Shown in pieces: positions 53,495 to 63,500 of a DNA stretch of 64,000 nucleotides; the stretch's first letter is position 1, and the number at the start of each line of letters is the position of its first letter. The stretch comes from Poa pratensis (lineage: Eukaryota; Streptophyta; Magnoliopsida; Poales; Poaceae), in assembly GCA_947311845.1 (NCBI GenBank), contig CAMZMU010000116.1, positions 2,725,492 through 2,789,491 of the forward strand, read 5' to 3'. The notes under the pieces were generated by a model that was not told the DNA's origin, made no database searches, and saw only the letters and a program-made list of their open reading frames with translations. The translations under genes were made by a program, and so were the position numbers.

Positions 53495-56400
53495 ATGGAT
53501 GCACGGATGCGATGGATGTACGGCGAACGACGCAGTTCCGAGTTTATTGCAGGCCTGCATAAATTTCTCGATGTGGCTGAGGCAAACAAAGTGAATAATT
53601 TTATGCCTTGTCCATGTGAGAAGTGTCGGAACGTCAGGGAGTACTCTGACCCGAGAACCATTCAAGACCACGTGATTCGGAAGGTTTCATGCCCAGCTAT
53701 AATTGTTGGACCAAGCACGGAGAAAGAGGGGTTAGGATGGAAGACAATGAAGAAGAGGAGGATGATGACAACTATCCTATGTTCCCTGAGGAATGCGGTG
53801 ATACTGTAATGGAAGACGTTGAAGAAGAAAGAGGTGAACATCGGGCATCAGATGAGCCCGCTGATGGTCTTGGTGGGGTCATTTCTGATGCAAAGCGAGA
53901 ATGCGATACAGAAAAGGAGAAGCTAAAGTTGGAGGCCATGCTTGAGGATCACAAAAAGTTGCTGTACCCAAACTGCGAAGATGGCAGCACAAAGCTCGGT
54001 ACCACACTGGAACTGCTGAAATGGAAGGCAGAGACTGGTTGTTCTGACAAGGGATTTGAGAAGTTACTGAAAATAATGAAGCCGAAGCTTCCAAAGGATA
54101 ACGAATTGCCCGAGACTACATACGAAGCAAAGAAGGCTATCTGCCCTCTAGGATTAGATGTGCAGAAGATACATGCATGCATTAATGACTGCATCCTGTA
54201 CCGCGGTGAGTACGAGAATATGGATAAATGCCCGGTATGCAATGCACTGCGGTACAAGATCAGACAAGATGACCCTGGTGATGTTGAGGGCGATGACGAG
54301 CCCCCCGGAAGAGGGTTCCTGCTAAGGTGATGTGGTATGCTCCTATAATACCACGGTTGAAACGTCTGTTCAGAAACAAAGAGCATGCCAGGTTGTTGCG
54401 ATGGCACAAAGAAGAGCGTAAGAAAGACGGGAAGTTGAGACACCCCGCCGATGGGTCCCAGTGGAGAAAAATCGACAGAGAGTTCCCGACATTTTCAGAT
54501 GACGCAAGGAACTTAAGATTTGGTCTAAGTACAGATGGCTTTAATCCTTTTGGGGAGCAGAGCTCCAGTCATAGCACTTGGCCCGTGACTCTATGTATCT
54601 ACAACCTTCCTCCTTGGTTGTGCATGAAGCGGAAGTTCATTATGATGCCAGTGCTCATCCAAGGCCCGAAGCAACCCGGCAACGACATTGATGTGTACCT
54701 AAGGCCATTAGTTGATGAACTTTTGCAGTTGTGGTCCGAACCAGGTGTACGTGTGTGGGATGAGCACAAACAACAGGAATTTGACCTACGAGCGTTGCTG
54801 TTCGTAACCATCAATGATTGGCCTGCTCTTAGTAACATTTCAGGACAGTCAAACAAGGGATACAATGCATGCACGCACTGTTTAGATAAGACTGAAAGTA
54901 TACATTTGGGAAACAAGAATGTGTACCTGGGGCATCGTCGATTTCTTCCGAACAGTCATGCCGTAAGAAAGCCCGGCAAGCATTTCAACGGTGAGGCAGA
55001 TCGCCGGAAGAAGCCTAACCTCCCTGATGGTGATGTTATATATGACATGGTCAAGGATTTAGAAGTAATCTTTGGAAAGGGTCCTGGCAGTCTATCTGTT
55101 CCGAATGACGCTGACAACCACGTACCCATATGGAAGAAGTGCTCTATATTCTGGGAGCTACCCTATTGGAAAGTCCTAGAGGTCCGGTCTTCAATCGACG
55201 TGATGCACGTGACGAAGAATCTTTGCGTGAACCTGCTAGGCTTCCTGGGCGTGTATGGGAAGACAAAAGATACACCGAAGCACGGGCAGACCAGCAACGT
55301 ATGAAAGACCCATACAACAAGCAGACGGATAAAGGGCGTCAATACTTAAGCAGCTACGCTCTTACCAAAGCAGAGAAGGAAATCTTTTTTGAATGCCTGA
55401 GCAGTATCAAGGTCCCGGCTGGCTTCTCGTCAAATATAAAGGGAATAATAAATATGGCAAGAAAAAATTCCAGAACCTGAAGTCTCATGATTGCCACGTG
55501 ATTATGACGCAGTTGCTTCCGGTTGCATTGAGGGGGCTTCTACCGGAAAATGTTCGAGTACCCATTGTGAAGCTATGTGCATTCCTCAATGCAATATCTC
55601 AGAAGGTCATCGATCCAGTAACTCTACCAAGTTTACAGAAGGCTGTGGTCCAATGTCTTGTCAGCTTCGAGTTGGTGTTCCCCCCATCATTCTTCAATAT
55701 TATGACGCATCTCCTGGTTCACCTAGTCGACGAGATTGCCATTCTCGGTCCTGTATTTCTACACAATATGTTCCCCTTCGAGAGGTTCATGGGAGTCTTG
55801 AAGAAATATGTTCATAACCGTGCTAGGCCAGAAGGAAGCATCTCAAGGGCTATGGAACAGAAGAGGTCATTGAGTTCTGTGTTGACTTTATTCCTGACCT
55901 TAAGCCGATTGGTGTTCCTGAATCGCGGCATGAGGGGAGACTGAGTGGAAAAGGCACGCTAGGAAAGAAAGCACTGATATGTAGGGACGGGCATTCTTTA
56001 ACTCAAGCACACTACACAGTTCTACAAAGTTCCACCTTCGTGGCTCCGTATATCGAGGAACACAAGAATTATGTACGCTCCAAGAACCCGGGGAAGGATG
56101 ACTCCTGGATTAAAGAAAAACACATGGAGACCTTCGGCAGTTGGTTGCGATTACAGCTCATGAATGACACCACTGTCGGAGATCAGCTCTACTTGTTGGC
56201 CGCGTCACCATCTTCGACTGTATTGAATTTCCAAGGGTACGAGATAAATGGGAATACATTTTACACGATCGCCCAAGATAAAAAGAGCACCAACCAGAAC
56301 AGTGGTGTCCGCTTTGATGCAACAAACGACGATGGGCAAAAGGACACATACTATGGTCGCATAGAGGAGATATGGGAACTTGACTATGGACCTACTTTTA

Positions 56401-56817
56401 AGGTCCCTTTGTTTCGGTGCAGTTGGGTCAACATGAATGGAGAAGGGATAAAGGTAGACCAGCTGTACGGGATGACAACAGTGGATCTCAAGAATCTTGG
56501 TTGTTACAAGAACGAACCATTCGTCCTAGCCAATGATGTGGCTCAGGTTTTCTATGTGAAGGACATGTCCTCCAGACCGAAAAAAAGAAAAAAAAAAGCA
56601 AACGAATACATCAGACGATGAGCCAAAGCGTCACGTAGTTCTTTCAGGGAAAAGAAACATCGTGGGAGTCGAGGACAAGACAGACATGTCAGCAGATTAT
56701 GATAAGTTTGATGAAATTCCGCCCTTCACAGTGAGAACTGACCCAAGCATCCCGTTAAATAATGAAGATGCTCCATGGTTACGGCCGAAGCGATCATACG
56801 CGAAGAAGGGTTCATGA
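53495..56817 (+). CDS. CACTA TNP2-family transposase, with single-base frameshifts
   Basis: Domains in order: transposase-associated Cys-rich domain (53495-53750; FMPCPCEKCRNV, then SYNCWTKHGERG), acidic linker, TNP2 core (about 53930-55300; CPVCNALRYK, MWYAPIIPRLKRLF, GPKQPGNDIDVYL, ACTHCLDKTES, SSIDVMHVTKNLC), DUF4218 (about 55440-55930; LLPVALRGLL, SFFNIMTHLLVHL, FPFERFMGVLKKY), DUF4216 (56200-56560; KVPLFRCSWVN) and a C-terminal tail to TGA 56815-56817. Together they form the cut-and-paste enzyme of En/Spm transposons. The frame breaks at 53683, 54301, 55277, 55459, 55847 and near 56585. One extra base at each of the first five, mostly in G or C runs, restores continuity, so the copy is either young or mis-called. 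Confidence 0.85.
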
Positions 56818-57419
56818 CTTTTATGTAAATCAATGTAATGTATTAACCTTTATGTGATGTGTAGTAATGTATTAAACCTACGGTGCCGAATGCTTTGTAT
56901 ACTGCAAATCATCGCGTGGTCGTGAGCATGGCTACCACTTCCACCACCACCACTCCCACCTCCTCGGCAATTCATCATTGTGTCACCCTAATCCAGTGGT
57001 TGGATTCAACCTACCTGAGGGCTTGTGTTTCCAACAGCGTCGTTGTGTTGTCCTTATTCACCGTCCTACAGGAGGTGGCTCCAATGGCTGGCCGGTGAAC
57101 AAGGACGAACACAATAATGCCAGGGAACATGCCAGCAGGTAGGCTAAATCCAACCATTGGATTCGGTGGCAAAGGTAGACGCTAGTTGTAGGTCACTGAT
57201 GATCTACAAGACGTCTCTGATGTTCTACAACCGTCCGGCAAGACGTCACTGATGATCTGCAACCGTTTGGAACGGTCGCAGGTCATCAGAGACGTCTTGC
57301 CGCTGGTTGCCCAAAGATGCCTCTCCGAGTGACGCTGGAATGTTTTGTGTGAGTGAGTAACCTGTCTGAGGAGGTGGGCTATATATAGGGTCGCATGGCT
57401 TACGAAGTGGTCGTGATAG
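56818..57419. other. internal CACTA region without a gene
   Basis: A short 71-codon frame (56883-57098) with Thr-rich low complexity is not convincing. 57180-57330 has GTCACTGATGATCT and CATCAGAGACGTCTTG words mirrored around 57255, a weak palindrome. Confidence 0.4.
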
Positions 57420-57815
57420 TGCTGATCCGACGGCTCAGAAGCGCTCGAAAGAAACACACCGCTGATCCAACGGCTCACAAGCGCTGGAAGGAAGCACACG
57501 ATCCGTGTGATTCTTTAGTCCCGGCTGGTGTTACCAACCGGGATTAGTTCTAAAAATCCAACGGCTCACAAGCACTCAAAAGAAACACACCCCTGATCCA
57601 ACGGCTCAAAAGCACTCAAAAGAAACACACGATCCGTGTGCTTCTTCCTTATTGGTGGGAATCCCTTTAGTCCCGGGTGGTATCACGGCCCGGGAATCCC
57701 TTTAGTCCCGGGTGGTATCACGGCTCGCAGAGTGATCCAACAGCTCACAAGCGCTCAAAAGAAACACACCCCTGATCCAACGGCTCACAAGCGCTCGAAA
57801 GAAACACACGATCCG
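57420..57815 (+). repeat. CGATCCAACGGCTCACAAGC tandem repeats with TTTAGTCCCGG palindromes
   Basis: TGATCCAACGGCTCACAAGC + GCTCGAAAGAAACACAC recurs about six times (near 57430, 57465, 57555, 57595, 57735, 57775), alternating with CCTTTAGTCCCGGGTGGTAT units at 57655 and 57695. It is the subterminal or promoter array of a CACTA of the TTTAGTCCCGG class. Confidence 0.75.
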
Positions 57816-57861
57816 TGTGCTTCTTCCTTATTGGTGGGATTCTCACTATATATATGTAGTC

Positions 57862-58461
57862 ATGGCCTCCATTGGCATCGCACATCTAAACTCATATCAG
57901 CAACCTCATCACTCTCCCATGGCTTCCACCGTACCCACTCTAACCTACTCGGAGGCGGAGGCGCTTTGCGCCTCGAACTACCCCTGCCCACCCGGCTACG
58001 ACGTCCCCACCGGCTGGAGGCTGAGCACCGGAGGCGTGCCAGTCCCTCCTGTCCCTCAAGGTTTGGCGCGTCGGGCGGCCATCACGAACCACTACTACCT
58101 CGAACTCACTCCGGAGCAGCGGATGGATTCCCGCTGGCATCCAGACTATCGCCCAACTTGGGACGCCTTCTTCATCGAAAGGCGTGAGAAGGCGCTCGCC
58201 AGGTACGAGGAGGACCGCCCGCGTCCTTCGAACTTCAACGAGGCCGGCCGTCGGCTGTGGTGGGCCGGCCGGACTCTCAAGAGGGTCATGGACTACATCA
58301 CAGCCGGTGATAACCCCCGCCTGCGCTACCCTCAATCACAGTCCAGGAGACAACCCCCGTCAACGACTACATCACGGCCATCCGACGACAGCGACGACGA
58401 CGACGGCGACTACGACGACTACACCCACGAGTATTATAGGCCTAGGCAAGAGTATGACTAA
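57862..58461 (+). CDS. 199-residue CACTA-associated ORF of unknown function
   Basis: A TATATATAT box at 57847-57855 lies immediately before ATG 57862, which makes the further-upstream in-frame ATG (57817) unlikely and leaves a very short leader; the in-frame ATG 57919 (MASTVPTLTYSEAEAL) is the better start. The protein shows GYDVPTGWRLSTGGVPVPPV, YYLELTPEQRMDSRWHPDYR, FNEAGRRLWWAGRTL and an Asp-rich, Tyr-rich tail to TAA 58459-58461. I recall this pattern from many grass-repeat ORFs. It has no known function. The frame is intact. Confidence 0.6.
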   Translation: MASIGIAHLNSYQQPHHSPMASTVPTLTYSEAEALCASNYPCPPGYDVPTGWRLSTGGVPVPPVPQGLARRAAITNHYYLELTPEQRMDSRWHPDYRPTWDAFFIERREKALARYEEDRPRPSNFNEAGRRLWWAGRTLKRVMDYITAGDNPRLRYPQSQSRRQPPSTTTSRPSDDSDDDDGDYDDYTHEYYRPRQEYD

Positions 58462-58491
58462 CCTGAGCCACAACACTGGTTAGGACAAAAT

Positions 58492-58580
58492 GGTTTGTTG
58501 TCATTCGTCTATGTACCCAAGTTTGTTGTTATTCGTCTATGTACCCAAGTTTGTTGTTATTCGTCTATGTACCCAAGTTT
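58492..58580 (+). repeat. three 31-bp tandem repeats after the small ORF
   Basis: GTTTGTTGTTATTCGTCTAT + GTACCCAA repeats three times with one difference, in the 3' UTR position of the 57862 ORF. Confidence 0.9.
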
Positions 58581-58654
58581 TTATCGATTTATACATATTA
58601 TTAGTCGAGTTTCGACTTACGGATCGATTTAAAGATATGAATTTATCCATATTA

Positions 58655-58945
58655 AATTGAAAATGACAATAATGGTTAATAGTTTGTATAGTTAGAACAA
58701 TTATTTTAGAAAACAGAAAATGGTTTTGGATTATTTATTCAAATTTAAAAACTTTTCATGTTGAAAGTTTTGTCAATTCAAAATATGCAATAAAGTTAAT
58801 GCATTTTTAGTTGAAAATGGCAAAATGGTTAATAGTTTGTATAGTTAGAATAATTATTTTAGAAAACAGAGAATGGTTTTGGATTGTTTATTCAAATTTA
58901 AAAAGTTTTCATGTTGAAAGTCTTTTCAGATTCAAAACCATTTGA
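58655..58945 (+). repeat. 153-bp tandem duplication, AT-rich
   Basis: AATGGTTAATAGTTTGTATA at 58671 and 58824 begins two long near-identical stretches (AACAGAAAATGGTTTTGGAT; TTCATGTTGAAAG). About 1.9 copies are present. Confidence 0.85.
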
Positions 58946-59034
58946 AATTCATATCCAAACACCTAAATAAGAAAAAAAAGGCGGGAACAAAATTTCAGAA
59001 CTGAAAAGTTCGAAATAATTTTGAAAAAGGACTC

Positions 59035-59190
59035 TTTGGTCCCGGTTTATACGAAGAACCGGGACCAAAGAGTCCCTGGACCCCGCGCTTGATCTGGCAT
59101 TAACTGCCCACTCTTTGGTCCCGGTTGCTGGCAAGAACCGGGACCAAAGGGTCATTGGTCCCGGTTCTTGCCAGCAACCGGGACCAATGA
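59035..59190 (+). repeat. three TTGGTCCCGG inverted repeats before the second CACTA gene
   Basis: Three palindromic units at about 59036-59072, 59115-59149 and 59154-59188. The second and third (33 bases each) are exact reverse complements of one another, so they can also pair together. Same family as the 53.1-kb palindromes. Confidence 0.85.
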
Positions 59191-59740
59191 CCCCCTGCTA
59201 CTTAACTGTTGCCCCTTCTCCTTCCCCGATCCATTCGCAGAAACGCTAAGGACCGGAGAAGAAGAAGGAGGAGCCCGTGCCGCCGCGCCCGCACGCCGTC
59301 AGGCTGCCCACCTCCCTCGACGCCGGTGCCCTCGACGCCCGCGCCGCCGCGCCCGCACGCCGCGCCTCCTCCTCCACGCTCACCTCCACGCGCACCTCCC
59401 GAGCCTCGCGCACCTCCACGCGTGGCCGGCCCGAGCCGCCACGCCGCGCCGCCTCCCGAGCCTCCTCCTCCACGCGCCACCTCCACGCGCCGCCCCACGC
59501 CGCGCCCCGCCGCGCCCCGCCCACGCCGGCCGTCGATCGACGTCCTTTTCCCCCACGGTGAGCTCCTCCCTCTCCCCTAGTACCATGGCGCCGCCGGTGC
59601 ATCTCCCCTGCCTCCCTTCCCCTGACCTCCCCTACCTCTGCCCCTGTCCGACAGGAAGAAGAAGAAGGCCGACCCTCCACGCCGGCCACGCCCATCCACG
59701 CCCCCGCTCGCGCCGCCCGGCCCCTCTCGGTGAGGGTTTA
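59191..59740 (+). other. GC-rich leader of the second CACTA gene
   Basis: Follows the palindromes as the transposase leader follows those at 53.1 kb. Donor-like CACG/GTGAGC (about 59558) and CTCG/GTGAGG (about 59730) could start the intron that ends TTTGCAG at 60584. Long open frames here are Arg/Pro/Ala composition artefacts. Confidence 0.4.
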
Positions 59741-60040
59741 GAACAATTTGAAATTAGAAATTAGAAATTAAATGTATGAATTTGTGTTATGAAATTAAAT
59801 GTATGAATTAGAAATTAAATGTATGAATTTGTGTTATGAAATTAAATGTATGAATTAGAAATTAAATGTATGAATTTGTGTTATGAAATTAAATGTATGA
59901 ATTAGAATTAGCATTGTGTATGAATTTGTGTATGAAATTAAATGTATGATTTTTTGTATAGGAAAATTTTGTTAGTGTTAGGATTTTTTGTTAGTGTATA
60001 GGAAAATTTTGTTAGTGTTAGGATTTTTTGTTAGTGTATA
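59740..60040 (+). repeat. AT-rich tandem repeats (AAATTAAATGTATGAATT and TTTTGTTAGTGT units)
   Basis: GAAATTAAATGTATGAATTT + GTGTTATG alternates with shorter units over 59745-59950. TTGTTAGTGTTAGGATTTTT and TAGTGTATAGGAAAAT alternate over 59960-60045. It lies in the presumed 5' intron. Confidence 0.85.
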
Positions 60041-60545
60041 GGAAAATACGAGTTAACGAGTTTACGGGTTAACGAGTTTACGGGTTTTGTTAGTGTTAGG
60101 ATACGAGTTAACGAGTTTACGGGTTTACGATACGAGTTTACGAGTTTACGGGTTTACGATACGAGTTAACGAGTTTACGGGTTTACGATACGAGTTTACG
60201 AGTTTACGGGTTTACGATACGAGTTTACGAGTTTACGGGTTTACGGGTTTACGATACGAGTTTACGAGTTTACGGGTTTACGAGTTTACGGGTTTACGAT
60301 ACGAGTTTACGAGTTTACGGGTTTACGATACGAGTTTACGAGTTTACGGATTTACGATACGAGTTTACGGGTTTACGGGTTTACGATACGAGTTTACGAG
60401 TTTACGGGTTTACGAGTTTACGGGTTTACGATACGAGTTTACGAGTTTACGGGTTTACGATACGAGTTTACGAGTTTACGGGTTTACGGGTTTACGATAT
60501 GAGTTTACGAGTTTACGGGTTTACGATACGAGTTTACGAGGAACA
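60041..60545 (+). repeat. GTTTACG minisatellite, ~500 bp
   Basis: Built from GAGTTTACG, GGGTTTACG and ATACGAGTTTACG steps; the common higher-order unit is about 29 bp (GAGTTTACGAGTTTACGG + GTTTACGATAC), with some 10-bp and 20-bp length variants. It gives long repeated-peptide frames. It lies in the presumed 5' intron of the second CACTA gene. Confidence 0.9.
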
Positions 60546-60593
60546 AAGTTACCCAACTAAAATTTTGTGCATTGTTCTTAATTTGCAGAAACT

Positions 60594-63500
60594 ATGGAAC
60601 GAGACGAAATAAAGGAAAACATACTCCAGGATATAATCCGCGGGCCGGAAGATATAATCCACGGGCCGGAAGATATAATCCACGGGCGGGAAGATATCGT
60701 CGATGTCACCACGGAGTTTTTGAACAACTCCGGTGAGGGAGATGAGTCTCTCAACCGAAGAGACGGCTCCGGTGAGGTAGAACCCGACGGCCGGGGTGAG
60801 GGAGAAGTCGGCGAGGGAGAAGCCGACGAGGGAGAAGCCGAAGGCTCCGGTGGAACATTAAATGTTGCAAACTCCGGCGAGGTGCATATACATATATTAA
60901 TGAAGCCGAAGATTGTATTAATTAAGCCTCTGCTGTCTATATACATATATTAACGCTCTTTCTTCTTTTAGCCCTCCGGATCGAGCAAATCTTCTGTAAG
61001 GACAAAACGAGGCCCAGCCAAAAAGTTGGGCGACCAAGAAAGGTACAGGATCGAAAGAGTCGCTGAAGACGGCACACCGACTGCTCCCCCTGGTGTTGCA
61101 CAAAAAATGGTAAAGCAATGCGGAGTTCTTGTTAGGGACTTCATCCCGATCACCGTTCGAGAATGGCATCAGCCAAAGGAGAAAGGACTGCTATATGTCA
61201 GCGAGAAGGGCAAAGAAAGACTTTGGAGAAAGCTCATGGTTAATTTCACCCTGCCGGCGCCAGAGGTGGATTCAGATGAGGAGGATCCAGAAGAGGCAGA
61301 AAAGATTGCCCGGAAAATCATGGAGCAAAAAGTCAAGGACTGGGCACTTAAGAAGATGGGCAGCTATTCAAGAACTGGAAGAAAAGATTGAACAACCTGT
61401 TTGTCAAGAAAAATAAGACTCCAGACTTCGATAAAGGGTATGAGAAGATAAAGGACGACTGGGAAGAATTTGTGGCGTACAAGAAATCGGAGGAAGCTCT
61501 GCAAATCTGCACAAAATGCGGCAAATGCTGCTCTAAAGATGTACCACCATACTATGGGGCCTGGTGGCTACGCCCATAACATCCCTAAGTGGGAGAAACT
61601 TGAGGCGGAGTATCTGGCTAAAGGGATCACTCCAGAGCCACATACATGGACCGAACGGGCAAGAAATTGGTTTTACGGGCATGGGGGCACGTTGGACGCA
61701 GAAGGGAAGTGCATATATAACAGACGACACAAAGATAATCCCCTACTACCCATCGAAATTAGAAATGCATTCAAGGATGTTGAAGAGGGACGGTTCATTC
61801 CCGATAGAGAGGATGACGAGCTCACACGCGCCCTTGGGAATAAGGAACACGACGGACGACGAGGCGTGATAGGCTCCAAGCCCAAGACAATTGCGATTCC
61901 CGAGCACAGGAAGAAATTTCCTGATAGAAGCCATCAGAGGAGAAAGGAAAGGGAGGCAATGGAAGCACGCGCTGCTGCAGACCGGCTGCGTAATATAGAA
62001 GAAGAATTAAAGCTGCACAAGGAACAAATTACCGCACTTAGCCAGCAAGGTACTAGCGGCCAATCTCAGCGGCACATGGTAGAAGCTGCATGCGATGGTA
62101 CCGGTGCCCATCGAATCGGAAAAGCAGCGTGGCTTCCACGGAGCTCCAGGATGGTAATGATGATGCAGTGGCTCCTCTTCGTCGCTACCCAGTGGATGAT
62201 ATCACAGAGAGCACGCCTTGTGAGCTACATCTGAAAGTTTATAACTTATCCATGAAGGTGGCGGTCGGCTATGCCCTACCAATTGGACCTAATCCAACTT
62301 ACCATTTTGCTCCGGTTCCAAATGGCTACGCTGTTGTCGGGGTGGATGCAGTGATGAAAGATTTTGAGGAGCTGAAGCTGCACCACCCTGCAGGTGAAGA
62401 TGGGGAGGTGCTTGAACTTGGAGAAGCCAAGAAAGCGCCAATTCTATGGCCAAAGGAATTCATCGTGCTTCCGAACTGGCAGCCAAGGCCATCGACTCCT
62501 CAGCATTCTCCAGCGCAACAGTCCTCTTCACCGCCTCAGCATTCTCCAGCGCAGCCGTCCTCTTCACCGCCTCACAAGTCTCCAGCGCAGCCGTCTCCGC
62601 CGCCGCGTGACCAGTCTCCAGCGCAGCCGTCTCAGCAGAAGAAACGGACCAACGCCGCTCCCCCGCTCCGCACTCAGAAGAGAGGTCGCACTCAGAAGAT
62701 AGTCGACATCCCGTCGGTTCCTCCCAAGAGACCTTATGACAGGACTGAAGCGGAAAACGCCGAGGTAGTGGCTGCCTACAATAAGGCTTTTTTTGCACCA
62801 AAAAAGCCCGAGCCAAAGATGGTATATGATGAAAAAACCAAAAAGTGGGCTAAGTCCTTCCTTGAGGCCATCCCAGATATCGATGAATCTGCCATCTGAC
62901 TATGGTCGTGAACTTAAGAGGCTAGCACGTGCCCAGTCTGAGCAGAACAAGGGAAGAAGTGCAAAAAGCGGGAAACAAATTCCCCAGCTCGGACAGCAGA
63001 AAAATCAATCGGTCGCCCCGCTCATAGTGTGTTCCGATGTCGACAAGGACTTCAAGCCGCTATGGATCAGGACCTGGAATTATTGGATCCAGAGCCTGGC
63101 TGCTGCTAAAGAACTTGGTATCACTGTATCACAGGCCAAGGAAAATGCTACCGCCATGGGTATGAGCCTTGGTCAACTTTTAGGCTATGAAAGTGCGCCA
63201 ATGTTAGAGATGGCACGGAAATATGTCCAAGGGGAGCCTATGGTCAGTAATGTGGAGCTCGCGGGTCTATCAACACATATGCGAAATCTGCATACCTGGT
63301 ACCTGGTGCACACATCAAAGAAGGGCGCGAAAGAGTGGTTTCCGGTGGACGTTAGAGTGGACCATTTCTTCAAACGTTACATTATACAGGTTCAACTGAC
63401 TGAACTGTTCCAGTTATTCCAAAAGCGCGACCTCGACAAATCTATCCTCTCTTGCTATTGTCTGTAAGTGATTTATTTTCGTAATTAAGTCTCTAGCTCA

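Noticed and set aside
59115..59188. microRNA precursor
   Set aside because: A perfect inverted repeat, but it belongs to the CACTA subterminal repeat family. Without small-RNA data it is better treated as a transposon repeat.
59168..59764. 198-codon Arg/Pro/His ORF
   Set aside because: GC-rich 5' leader; three frames are open at once.
60041..60545. Interstitial telomere
   Set aside because: The unit is GTTTACG-based, not TTTAGGG, with a 29-bp higher-order period.
60087..60560. 157-codon repeated-peptide protein
   Set aside because: Direct translation of the minisatellite; it opens because no stop is encoded by the unit.
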